Origin: Deltaproteobacteria bacterium SG8_13
GTDB lineage: Bacteria; Desulfobacterota; Desulfobacteria; Desulfobacterales; SG8-13
Reading direction: 5' to 3'
DNA length: 55,523 nucleotides
NCBI GenBank assembly: GCA_001303025.1
Contig: LJNK01000025.1
Span: 1 to 55,523 of the forward strand
Part shown: positions 36,238 to 44,350 of the stretch, piece after piece
Layout: each line of letters begins with the position of its first letter
Numbering within the stretch: position 1 is the stretch's first letter
Notes under the pieces: generated by a model
Told to the model about the DNA's origin: nothing
Database searches by the model: none
Seen by the model: the letters and a program-made list of their open reading frames with translations, nothing else
Position numbers and translations under genes: made by a program

Positions 36238-37890
36238 ATGATCGCGCACCGCAAACTATCGATACAGGTTGTCGCCGGCGGAAACAATGCCGATTTGAAT
36301 CCCTTTTTCGACTTCCTCGGGAAGATGCCGCACCTGCATGTTTCCCGTGCGGAGGTTCCCCTGTCCGACCGCAGTGACCACGATGTCGTCGTTACCGTCG
36401 GCGGCCGCACCTGTCGGCAATACGAGCGACAGCTGTCGGCGTTTGTTCAGGCAGGCGGCGGATGGCTTGCACTGGTTCATCTCGACAACGGTTCCCTGCC
36501 AGCGCTGCTCGGCGTCCAGGCCGAGGCGGCCGGTGTGGAATCGGAGCTGCGGGTGTTGTTTGAAAAACCGGACCATCCCATGTCGGTTCGCCTACCGGAT
36601 GCCCTCTACCTGAAAGGCCGCTGCCAGGCCCTGTCCATTACAGATGAGGCTGCCGAATCGATCTTATACGCCGACTGGCACTACCGCCACATACCGGTGA
36701 TGACCGGTCGCCCGTCGGGCAAAGGACGGGTTGCCTGCACGACATTGCAGCATTACGGTCACGAGCATTTTCTTCGGATTCTTTACCGCACGCTTTGCTG
36801 GCTGGCCGGCCACAGCGTATCGGAGAAGGATCTGGGCGTCGGCCTGCTCGGTTACGCCCCTTCGGTAGGGCGACTGCATGCCGAAGGGGCAGCGGCCACA
36901 CCGGGATTGAGGCTGCAGGCGGTCTGTGACCTGAATCCGCAGCGCGTTCTTGAGGCGCAGCAGGATTTCCCGGAGCTGAGAGCTTCGGAAGCGGCTTCAG
37001 CGCTGGCGGAGGATCCGGAGGTGGACTTGGTGATCATCTCCACTCCGCCCAACACCCACGCCCGGCTCTGCCTGGAAATGATGAAAGCCGGCAAGCACGT
37101 GGTCTGTGAAAAGCCACTGGCTTTGAACCGCAGTGAGACCGACGCACTGACCCAAACAGCCGCCGAACAGCAGGTGCACTTGAGCTGTCACCAGAACCGC
37201 CGCTGGGACCCGGATTACCTGGCGATCCGGTCAGCACTCTCAAATGGACGGATCGGTGAGCTGTTCTACCTGGAGACCTTTGTCGGCGGTTTTTCGCATC
37301 CATGCGGATACTGGCATTCCCACCAGCCGGTATCCGGCGGCACGGCGTACGACTGGGGGGCACACTATCTGGACTGGATAGTCAGCCTGGTGCCGGCAGC
37401 CATCACGGCAGTCGTGGGAACCCGTCACAAAAGGGTCTGGCACGATGTCACCAATAGTGACCAGGAACGGGTCCAGGTGCGCTTTTCCGGCGGTCAGGAG
37501 GCCGAGTTCATCCACTCCGACATTGCCGCCGCCAGAAAGTCCAAGTGGTATCTTCTTGGCACGAAGGGGGCGATTATCTCCCGGTGGAAGAGCGTGTCCA
37601 CCTATGAAATCGATCCGGTGCACTACTTCCATCAGCATGATATCCCGGCCACGGAGATGCCGCCGGAGCTGTGGTTGCGAAGGCGCATGGCCTCGGGAGA
37701 CATCGAATCGCGGAGATTGTCGCTGCCCGCCAGGCGGCGGTTTCCTTTCCATCGGAACCTGGCCGATCACCTGCTTCTCGGCGAGCCCCTGGCAGCACCG
37801 TTGGAAGATTCGGTACAGGTGGTAAAAATCCTTGAAGCGGCGGCACAGTCCGCGGCCCAAGGCGGCAGCCTTGTAAAACTGGGTGGGTAG
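36238..37890 (+). CDS. ThuA-Gfo/Idh/MocA fusion oxidoreductase
   Basis: A 550-residue protein. Residues 1-190 resemble a ThuA/trehalose-utilisation domain (DVVVTVGGRTCRQYERQL, GGGWLALVH, TGRPSGKGRV, then GHEHFLRILYRTLCWLAG). Residues 198-545 form a Gfo/Idh/MocA oxidoreductase with a Rossmann start (GVGLLGYAPSVGRLHAE, altered from the usual GxGxxG), a VVCEKPLALN motif carrying the conserved Lys, and YDWGAHYLDWI near 375 (the catalytic D-x-x-x-H type). Such enzymes oxidise sugars or inositol with bound NAD(P). It is separated from the S51 fusion by 54 bases and from the next oxidoreductase by 2. The substrate is probably a sugar or cyclitol derivative, which is inference. Confidence 0.85.
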   Translation: MIAHRKLSIQVVAGGNNADLNPFFDFLGKMPHLHVSRAEVPLSDRSDHDVVVTVGGRTCRQYERQLSAFVQAGGGWLALVHLDNGSLPALLGVQAEAAGVESELRVLFEKPDHPMSVRLPDALYLKGRCQALSITDEAAESILYADWHYRHIPVMTGRPSGKGRVACTTLQHYGHEHFLRILYRTLCWLAGHSVSEKDLGVGLLGYAPSVGRLHAEGAAATPGLRLQAVCDLNPQRVLEAQQDFPELRASEAASALAEDPEVDLVIISTPPNTHARLCLEMMKAGKHVVCEKPLALNRSETDALTQTAAEQQVHLSCHQNRRWDPDYLAIRSALSNGRIGELFYLETFVGGFSHPCGYWHSHQPVSGGTAYDWGAHYLDWIVSLVPAAITAVVGTRHKRVWHDVTNSDQERVQVRFSGGQEAEFIHSDIAAARKSKWYLLGTKGAIISRWKSVSTYEIDPVHYFHQHDIPATEMPPELWLRRRMASGDIESRRLSLPARRRFPFHRNLADHLLLGEPLAAPLEDSVQVVKILEAAAQSAAQGGSLVKLGG

Positions 37891-37892
37891 AG

Positions 37893-38915
37893 ATGGGATT
37901 ATCGCCAAATCGGACCGTCCGCTGGGGCGTCTTGGGCAACGCGACCATTGCTCGCAAGTGCGTCATTCCGGCCATGCACAGATCGGAAAATGGACGGGTG
38001 CGTGCTTTGGCCACGCGGCGTCCGGAGAAGGCCGGAAAGATAGTGGAAGAAAGCCAGATCGAGAAGCTCTACGACCATTATGAAGATGTTCTGGCCGATC
38101 CCGGGGTCGATGCGGTTTACATACCGCTTCCCAACCACCTGCATCATTTTTGGACGCTGAAGGCGCTCAGGGCCGGAAAGCACGTGTTGTGCGAAAAGCC
38201 CCTGGCGTGCAGTGCTGCGCAGGCGCGCGAAATGGAATCGGTCGCCTCGAAAGCCGGTCGGCTGATGATGGAAGCCTTTATGTATCGCTTCCATCCGCGT
38301 AGCCGGCAGATCCGGCAGATGCTCCGGGAAGGCGCCATCGGCAAACCGATGCTGATTCGTGCGGCATTTTGTTACCACATGGCAGAAGAGATCCTGCACA
38401 GGGGAGATAACTTTCGCCTGAAGCCGGAGATGGGGGGCGGTGCGCTGCTCGATGTCGGTTGCTATGGAGTCAGCGTGGCGCGCTGGCTGTATGGGAACGA
38501 ACCCGTGGCCGTCCAGGCCCAGGCCGTATACGGTCCGCAGGGGGCTGATGTCCATTTTGCCGGTTTGCTCCGATTCCCCGACAGCGGACTGGCAACCGTC
38601 GAAGCCAGTTTCGTGTCGGCGCTGCAACAGACCTACAGCGTCATCGGCAGCAGCGGTGCTGTGGAGCTGCCGCACGATGCCTTCATCCCCTGGGATAAGG
38701 ATGCTGCTTTTACGCTCCGGGGGGCGGCGGAGGAGCATGGGAAAGTTCACCTGGTTCCGGGAGCCGACGAATATCGGTTGATGGTGGAGCATTTCGCTCG
38801 GGCAGTGCTGGCAGAGCAACCGCTGGACATCGAAGCGGCGGAAAGTGTTCAAAACATGGCCGTGCTGGATGCGCTGGCACAAGCGGCGCAAACGGGAAAG
38901 ACGGTTGATCTGTGA
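37893..38915 (+). CDS. Gfo/Idh/MocA-family oxidoreductase
   Basis: A 340-residue NAD(P)-dependent sugar/cyclitol dehydrogenase. It has a Rossmann segment RWGVLGNATIARKCVIPAM, the HVLCEKPLACS motif with the conserved Lys, and a C-terminal sheet including GGGALLDVGCYGVSVARWLYG with the catalytic Asp region. The pattern matches the dimeric dihydrodiol/xylose dehydrogenase-type branch. It begins two bases after the upstream ThuA-Gfo gene, and its stop overlaps the next start (GTGA), so all are coupled. Substrate unknown. Confidence 0.9.
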   Translation: MGLSPNRTVRWGVLGNATIARKCVIPAMHRSENGRVRALATRRPEKAGKIVEESQIEKLYDHYEDVLADPGVDAVYIPLPNHLHHFWTLKALRAGKHVLCEKPLACSAAQAREMESVASKAGRLMMEAFMYRFHPRSRQIRQMLREGAIGKPMLIRAAFCYHMAEEILHRGDNFRLKPEMGGGALLDVGCYGVSVARWLYGNEPVAVQAQAVYGPQGADVHFAGLLRFPDSGLATVEASFVSALQQTYSVIGSSGAVELPHDAFIPWDKDAAFTLRGAAEEHGKVHLVPGADEYRLMVEHFARAVLAEQPLDIEAAESVQNMAVLDALAQAAQTGKTVDL

Positions 38916-40015
38916 GTGACGTTGCCGTTCTCTCTGATGAACAGATGCATGCCATCTGGCGTGATCCGCAAAGCAGGCTGCAGTGGAATTGCCTGTTCAT
39001 GCTGCCGGTGTGGATCAACGCCTGGTGGGATGTGTTCGGGGAAGGAGAACCGCTGCGTTTGCTGGTATACGGGAAAAATGCTGCCCCGCTTGGCATTGCA
39101 CCCCTAAAGCTGCACAGTGGGACGGCCAGTTTTCTTGGTTCTGCGGACGTTTGCGACTATCAGGACTTTATACTGGCTGACGGCCGGGAAACGGAATTTT
39201 TCAAAATCCTGTTTGACTATTTACAGGATCGGGGAGTGACGCGGCTGGACTTGAGCTGCGTTCGGCCGGATGCAGCCGCCGTCCGGCTGATCGCAGCGGC
39301 TAGAGGCGCGGGATATCGTATACGCAGCGATGTCGAAGACGTAACGGTGATCGCCCCGCTGGCGGATTCCTGGGAAGCGTACCTTTCCGGGCTTACCGGA
39401 AAGCAGCGGCACGAAATCCGCCGCAAGCATCGCCGGCTGCATGAGGCGGGCAGCGTATCATATTGTGTGAAGGAAAGTCATGCAGACGTTATAGGAGGTC
39501 TGCCCGCCTTTCTGCACCTTTTTAAAACCAGCCGGCCGGACAAAGCTGATTTCATGACAGCGCGAATGGAGCGCTTCTTCGAAGCACTGGTCGAGGGCTT
39601 GTCGCGGGAAAACATCATCAAGCTCTATTTTCTAGAGCTGGAGGGCAAACCGGCGGCTGCCGCCCTGTGCTTCGAATTCGAATCGACAACGTACCTTTAC
39701 AACAGCGGTTATGATCCCCGGTATCGGTCATTGAGCGTCGGACTGCTGAGCAAGGCTTTCAGCCTGAGTGACAGCATTGCAAGGGGCAAGCGCCAGTTCG
39801 ATTTCCTGAAAGGCAGCGAACCGTACAAGTACCGCCTTGGTGGCATACCGATGCAGCTGCACCGCCATCGTGTGGATCTGCAGAAAGTGTCCCGCTGGAC
39901 AGCTCGGCACGCGGGATACCGGAGGGATGAGTGTTTATATCCGCGAGCTGAGCCGGGAGCTCGGCAGCCGGGGCCACCGGGTCGATATTTTTACACGTTC
40001 CAACCGCCGGAGTGA
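38912..40015 (+). CDS. CelD/FemAB-like GNAT acyltransferase
   Basis: A 367-residue protein with the CelD/BioF2-like acetyltransferase fold (a double-GNAT relative of FemAB). The N-terminal half has the FLMLPVWINAWWDVFGEG start typical of the family. The C-terminal half contains KQRHEIRRKHRRL, then YFLELEGKPAAAALCFEFESTTYLYNSGYDPRYRSLSVGLL and the final RQFDFLKGSEPYKYRLG. Relatives acylate sugars or transfer amino acids. Start is GTG 38912, overlapping the previous stop by 4 bases. The recognisable fold ends near residue 320; the last 45 residues (Pro/Arg-rich) are encoded where the next gene already begins in another frame, so the true end may be due to a past frameshift. Confidence 0.82.
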   Translation: MSDVAVLSDEQMHAIWRDPQSRLQWNCLFMLPVWINAWWDVFGEGEPLRLLVYGKNAAPLGIAPLKLHSGTASFLGSADVCDYQDFILADGRETEFFKILFDYLQDRGVTRLDLSCVRPDAAAVRLIAAARGAGYRIRSDVEDVTVIAPLADSWEAYLSGLTGKQRHEIRRKHRRLHEAGSVSYCVKESHADVIGGLPAFLHLFKTSRPDKADFMTARMERFFEALVEGLSRENIIKLYFLELEGKPAAAALCFEFESTTYLYNSGYDPRYRSLSVGLLSKAFSLSDSIARGKRQFDFLKGSEPYKYRLGGIPMQLHRHRVDLQKVSRWTARHAGYRRDECLYPRAEPGARQPGPPGRYFYTFQPPE

Positions 40016-41078
40016 CGGCCGGATCTTGGAACTGGCCGAAAATGTCCGCCTGGTGCACCTCCGCATCGGCGGCAACGGCAGCGTGCCCAAGGAGCACCTC
40101 TATCCCCACCTGCCGGCGTATTTTCGTGCAATGGATGATTTTGCAGCCGGTCAAAGTCGAATCTATGACCTGATTCACAGCCATTACTGGTTGTCCGGTG
40201 AGCTGGGTGACCGCGCCCGGGAGCGGTGGAATCTGCCGCACCTCTTCATGTTTCACACCATTGCCATTGCCAAGAATAAAGCCTGCAGCGAGGAGAGGGA
40301 ACCGCCGCTGCGGATCGATGCCGAGCAGCGACTGGGGCGTTCCTGCCAACGCCTGTTGACGGCGGCCGAAAGAGACCGGCACCTGCTCAAACGCTATTAC
40401 GGCGTAGCGGATGGAAAGATCGGCGTGGTGCCCTGCGGTGTGAACCTGGATCTCTTCCAACCCTTGAACAAACCGGATGCCCGCCGCCGGATTGGCGTTG
40501 ATTCTCATGCTCCGGTGCTGCTGTACGTCGGCCGGTTTGCACCGGTAAAGGGGCTCAAGGGTTTGTTGAATGCCATCGCTCGGCTGAAGGATCATCGCAA
40601 TATGCAGCTGGTGCTGGTGGGCGGAGACGGTCTCGATACTCCGGCAACAAAGGGGTTGCGCAAGCTGGCTCAGGGGTTGGGAATCGCCGATCAGGTAGTG
40701 TTTGCCGGACCGGTGGCACAGGAGGATCTGCCGCCTTATTACAGTGCAGCGGATGCCCTGGTCCTCTCATCGTATTACGAGAGTTTCGGGTTGGTCGCAC
40801 TGGAGTCACTGGCCTGCAATACACCGGTTGTAGCCACCCGGGTCGGTGCCATGGAAAGTGTGATTCAAAATGGGGTAAACGGACAGCTGGTGGACAGCCC
40901 GACGGTCAGCTCGCTGGCGGCGGGGATTGACAGGGCCATCGGACGCTGGTGGAACAAACCGCCCCGGGCAGGTCAAATTCGAGAATCGGTGCAGCATTTC
41001 AACTGGTCGAACGTGGCCGATGCCATTGCCCGGCAATATACAGCGGTCCTCGACCGGCACCGATCCCGGCAAAATTGA
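39870..41078 (+). CDS. GT4 glycosyltransferase, MshA-like
   Basis: A family-4 glycosyltransferase of about 402 residues. The N-terminal part has CPAGQLGTRDTGGMSVYIRELSRELGSRGH split over residues 9-40, the donor/acceptor loop characteristic of the MshA/sucrose-synthase-like branch. The C-terminal domain has LLYVGRFAPVKGL and the EX7E motif within SSYYESFGLVALESLACNTPVV. Family members use UDP- or GDP-sugars; MshA joins GlcNAc to inositol phosphate. The conserved DTGGM loop needs a start upstream of ATG 39927, so I take the GTG at 39870 (a TTG at 39837 is possible). That gives an overlap of about 145 bases with the acyltransferase gene. Confidence 0.8.
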   Translation: MWICRKCPAGQLGTRDTGGMSVYIRELSRELGSRGHRVDIFTRSNRRSDGRILELAENVRLVHLRIGGNGSVPKEHLYPHLPAYFRAMDDFAAGQSRIYDLIHSHYWLSGELGDRARERWNLPHLFMFHTIAIAKNKACSEEREPPLRIDAEQRLGRSCQRLLTAAERDRHLLKRYYGVADGKIGVVPCGVNLDLFQPLNKPDARRRIGVDSHAPVLLYVGRFAPVKGLKGLLNAIARLKDHRNMQLVLVGGDGLDTPATKGLRKLAQGLGIADQVVFAGPVAQEDLPPYYSAADALVLSSYYESFGLVALESLACNTPVVATRVGAMESVIQNGVNGQLVDSPTVSSLAAGIDRAIGRWWNKPPRAGQIRESVQHFNWSNVADAIARQYTAVLDRHRSRQN

Positions 41079-41089
41079 GGAGGCCTATT

Positions 41090-41785
41090 GTGACAATTGC
41101 GACCGACGCCCTGGTGATTGCAGCGCATCCCGATGATGCTGAATTTGGCGTAGCCGGAACGGTGGCACGATGGACGCAAACAGGCCGGAAAGTAGCATAC
41201 GTGGTATGCACCAGCGGTGACAAGGGGACTTCCGACCGCAGCCTCGCATCCGAGCAATTGGTAAAAATCAGGGAAAAGGAGCAGCTGGAGGCCGCCCGGC
41301 TTCTGGGGGTTGAGCGAGTCGAGTTTCTTCGATATCCCGATCAAAGCCTGGAGGACACGCCGGAATTTCGAAAAGAAATCGTTCGCCAGATCCGGATCTT
41401 CCGCCCCGAGATCGTTGCCACTTCCGATCCGTATCGACGCTATATCTGGCATCGGGACCACCGCATTGTCGGGCAGGTGGTTCTGGATGCTGTTTATCCA
41501 TATGCCAGGGACCATTTGGCCTACCCGGACTTGCTCGACCAGGGACTGCAGCCGCACAAGGTAAAGGAAGTGTGGTTCTGGGGCGCTGACGACGTAAACC
41601 ACCGGATCGATGTCACCGAGACGTTCGAACGCAAGTTGTCTGCCTTAAAATGCCATGCCAGCCAGGTCAGGGAGTTTACCAACCCGAACCTGGAAAGCTG
41701 GCTCCGCCGGCGGTGCAGGGAAATGGCCGGAGACGAGCCATTCCAGCTGGCAGAAGGGTTTCATCGGGTGGTGGTCCCCGGTTGA
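41090..41785 (+). CDS. PIG-L/LmbE-family deacetylase
   Basis: A 231-residue zinc-dependent N-deacetylase. The hallmark AAHPDDAEFG is at 11-20 (His13, Asp15, Asp16), the second metal His is in HRDHR near 128, and the VCTSGDKGTSD loop is near 45. Relatives are MshB and BshB, which remove acetyl from GlcNAc-inositol or GlcNAc-malate, and GPI deacetylase. Start is GTG 41090 with GAGGAGG upstream, 11 bases after the GT4 gene. A GT4 followed by a PIG-L deacetylase is the same pair that opens mycothiol and bacillithiol synthesis. It ends the plus-strand cluster and meets a convergent CoA-transferase gene. Confidence 0.92.
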   Translation: MTIATDALVIAAHPDDAEFGVAGTVARWTQTGRKVAYVVCTSGDKGTSDRSLASEQLVKIREKEQLEAARLLGVERVEFLRYPDQSLEDTPEFRKEIVRQIRIFRPEIVATSDPYRRYIWHRDHRIVGQVVLDAVYPYARDHLAYPDLLDQGLQPHKVKEVWFWGADDVNHRIDVTETFERKLSALKCHASQVREFTNPNLESWLRRRCREMAGDEPFQLAEGFHRVVVPG

Positions 41786-41819
41786 CGGCAGCCTCTGGGT
41801 GGCATCCGCAAATGATCGA

Positions 41820-43694
41820 TCACGCCAGCTCGTCGAACCGGCAGGTCAGGGTTACCCCTTCACCGTCGAAATAACTCTGGACTTTATAGGGGAGGGTTTT
41901 AAAAAGGTTTATCATCGCTTTGTTGCGGGGAGCGGTGTAGGCCGTCAGCCCGGCGATGCCGTTTTCCCGGGCGGCATCGGCCAGTTTGCGAAGAATCACC
42001 CGCGACAATCCTTTGCCCTGGTATTTCCGGTTCACCGAGAAGGCCACCTCGGCCATGTTGCTGTTGTACATCAGCATGCTTTCCCCAACGGCAATCACCC
42101 GCCCGAATCCAAACTCTCCCACCAGCGCAACCAGGGTAAGGTCCTTGACATAATCGATCTGAGATTTCGGCATGACATCCGAGCGTCCGAAGCTGGTCTT
42201 TTCGTGCATGAATCGCGAAAATACATCGTCTTTATCCAGCTGATAGTAATGCTCCTGGATCCGGCGCTCATCGACCGGTTTGGACGGTCTGATGGTGATC
42301 TGTTCGCCATCGATTTCCACGGCTTCCTCCAGCTTGACCGGATAGATGCCCCGGACCGCTTCTCCCATGCTGCGCTCCTGGCCGATCATTCCAGCCTGTT
42401 TGGCAGATTCGAAAAGCATCTCCCGAAAATCCGGATGGGCGATCTCGATCATGGCGACAACCCTCTCCTGAAGGCTCTTTCCGAAAAGATTCACTACCCC
42501 GTACTCGGTGGCCACGTATTGGACATCGCCTCTGGGAACCACCACTGCCCGGTCGTTTAGCACGGGTACGATGTTGCTCGATTTTCCGTCCGGGGAAGCG
42601 GAAAACAACATCAGGATTGACTTGCCACCCTGGGCGCGCTTGGCCCCCCGGACAAAATCAAGCACTCCGGACACACCGGCAAACAGCGTCTGAGCGGAGG
42701 CTTCTGCGGCGACCTGGCCGGTGAGATCGATTGCCGACGCCACGTTCATCGACACCATCCGGTTGTGTCGTGCAATGATGAATGGATCATTGACATAGTC
42801 CGACGGGTGAAAGTCCACCGCCGGATTGTCGTTGATGAACTCGTAAAGGTTCTCGCAGCCGATGGCTGCAGATGCAACCATTTTACCCCGGTTGAACCCC
42901 TTTTTCCGATTCGTGATCACCCCTTTGGCAAACAGATGCATCGCATCGTCGGTGAGATACTGGGAGTGAATACCCAGGTCATTTTTTTCGGATAAGGCCC
43001 TGACTGTGGCATGTGAGGCGGCATCGAGACCGATCTGAAGGGTTGACCCGTCTTCAATCAATCGGGCGATGTGCTGCCCGATCTGCTCGGCTTCTGCAGA
43101 ATATTTTTGTGCACCGATGCAGACCAGATCCTCTTCGTGCTCGACGATGGCATCCACCTCGTTGACGTGAATGAAGCTTTGCCCCAACACCCGCGGCATT
43201 TTCGGGTTCACCTGGGCGACGACCCAATCGGCCGATTGGGCGGCCGCCAGGGTAACGTCGACGGAAATTCCCAGGCTCATCCAGCCGAAGTCGTCCGGCG
43301 GAGACACCTGCAAGAGAGCCACATGGATCGGCAGCTTTTTGGTGGTAAACACACCGGGTACCTCCGACATGTTCATCGGTGTGATAAAACGCATGTTTCG
43401 GGCCATGGTTTCAGTGCCAACCGATCCCAAGTAAATGCTTCGGATATACATGTTGAAGTCTCTGGTCTTGTTGGCGATGGCGGTCAGAGACGTGGTTTCC
43501 TGGCTCATCATCCGGATGATTTCAAGCCCTGTAAGGCGACCAGCGATTTTGGACAATGATCGAACCAGTTCCTGGGGTTCACCGCAGGCTGAGCCGATAA
43601 AGACCCGCTGGCCCGGCCGGATGGTCCCGACCGCCTTATCGGCACTGCATTTTTTTTCAACGTAACTGTCAGCCCAATAGATGGATGTTGTCAT
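41820..43694 (-). CDS. Acetyl-CoA hydrolase/transferase fused to a GNAT domain
   Basis: A 624-residue protein. Residues 1-440 form the acetyl-CoA hydrolase/4-hydroxybutyrate CoA-transferase-type domain: IRPGQRVFIGSACGEPQ, the central GLDAASHATVRAL segment, and RGDVQYVATEYGVVNLFGKSLQER with the catalytic Glu-containing VATEYG motif. Residues 465-624 form a GNAT acetyltransferase with EVAFSVNRKYQGKGLSRVILRKL, the acetyl-CoA pyrophosphate loop (QGKGLS). The pairing suggests acyl-CoA transfer coupled to protein acetylation or to another acyl acceptor. Similar fusions occur in anaerobes. It stands alone, convergent with the PIG-L gene. Acyl specificity is unknown. Confidence 0.88.
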   Translation of the reverse strand: MTTSIYWADSYVEKKCSADKAVGTIRPGQRVFIGSACGEPQELVRSLSKIAGRLTGLEIIRMMSQETTSLTAIANKTRDFNMYIRSIYLGSVGTETMARNMRFITPMNMSEVPGVFTTKKLPIHVALLQVSPPDDFGWMSLGISVDVTLAAAQSADWVVAQVNPKMPRVLGQSFIHVNEVDAIVEHEEDLVCIGAQKYSAEAEQIGQHIARLIEDGSTLQIGLDAASHATVRALSEKNDLGIHSQYLTDDAMHLFAKGVITNRKKGFNRGKMVASAAIGCENLYEFINDNPAVDFHPSDYVNDPFIIARHNRMVSMNVASAIDLTGQVAAEASAQTLFAGVSGVLDFVRGAKRAQGGKSILMLFSASPDGKSSNIVPVLNDRAVVVPRGDVQYVATEYGVVNLFGKSLQERVVAMIEIAHPDFREMLFESAKQAGMIGQERSMGEAVRGIYPVKLEEAVEIDGEQITIRPSKPVDERRIQEHYYQLDKDDVFSRFMHEKTSFGRSDVMPKSQIDYVKDLTLVALVGEFGFGRVIAVGESMLMYNSNMAEVAFSVNRKYQGKGLSRVILRKLADAARENGIAGLTAYTAPRNKAMINLFKTLPYKVQSYFDGEGVTLTCRFDELA

Positions 43695-44004
43695 ACCCCG
43701 CCTCTCCTTTTTCCCGCAGGGGGAATCTGTCGGTGGCTTGCCGCCGCACCGGCTTCCTGCAACCGTCTCTGTTTAGTTGCATGATATTTGTGTGAGATGA
43801 AAAATGAATCCAGGTGCTGATATCTTTGCCAAGAACTGCGCGGCTGTCAACAGTGCATCGAAATGCCGCCGGTTTGGTGGATCCATGGTTCGGATGCATC
43901 GGAGACGTATCCGCTGGCGAAAGATTTTCTTGTTCACAACCGGGCATTTGGTTATTATACGCATGAAACCCCTCGCGGGGTCGGAAAATTAGAGGAGGCC
44001 GAAA
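43695..44004. other. Intergenic region with a promoter and a leader hairpin
   Basis: About 310 bases between divergent genes. A sigma-70 promoter lies at 43930-43958. A short hairpin (CCCC, loop TCGC, GGGG, 43969-43980) sits just ahead of the ribosome site of the small Arg-rich protein. Plus-strand open frames here are shadows. Confidence 0.4.
43930..43958 (+). promoter_or_regulatory. Candidate sigma-70 promoter for the small Arg-rich protein
   Basis: TTGTTC at 43930-43935 and TATTAT at 43953-43958 are separated by 17 bases, giving a plausible start near 43965. The leader of about 40 bases holds the small CCCC/GGGG hairpin and a GAGGAGG ribosome site. Confidence 0.5.
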
Positions 44005-44229
44005 ATGACTCTGGTGGATCGATCACCGACGGATCGGCGTTCCGGGAAAGACCGTCGGAAAAAAGTGCGCATCCAGCGGCTGCTGCACAAAGAAGACACG
44101 TTGGACTCCGAGCGTCGCTTCAGCGGCGAGCGTCGATCACCGGTTGAGAGAAGAGACGGATGGGTCAGGATCGGCAGATGGGTCGGTGTCTGTCTGGAGA
44201 AGCTGAAAATCGCCAAATACCTCCGGTAA
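44005..44229 (+). CDS. Small Arg-rich protein with repeated RR motifs (74 residues)
   Basis: A 74-residue protein with an excellent ribosome site (GAGGAGG six bases before ATG 44005) and its own promoter, so it is very likely real. The sequence is full of Arg pairs in a repeated pattern: DRRSGKDRR near 10-18, ERRFSGERR near 37-45 and ERRDG at 48. The C-terminal third (about 52-74) is a hydrophobic/basic helix (RIGRWVGVCLEKLKIAKYL) that could lie on a membrane. It is not a recognised family to me. Similar DRR/GxDRR words occur in short signalling-associated proteins of delta-proteobacteria, but that comparison is from memory. Net charge is strongly positive. Confidence 0.75.
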   Translation: MTLVDRSPTDRRSGKDRRKKVRIQRLLHKEDTLDSERRFSGERRSPVERRDGWVRIGRWVGVCLEKLKIAKYLR

Positions 44230-44350
44230 CCCGGCCCATCGTTGTCGCCGCTTACTTGTTACCTGGTTCCTCTTTTACGGATCTTCCTATTGCGTGGGGG
44301 CTTATCGAGTGGCAGCCGAAACCGCGGCAGTGCATCGATTAAATCTGTAT

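Noticed and set aside
43804..43992. 62-codon plus-strand frame before the small Arg-rich protein
   Set aside because: It overlaps the promoter and leader hairpin of the real gene and lacks a ribosome site.
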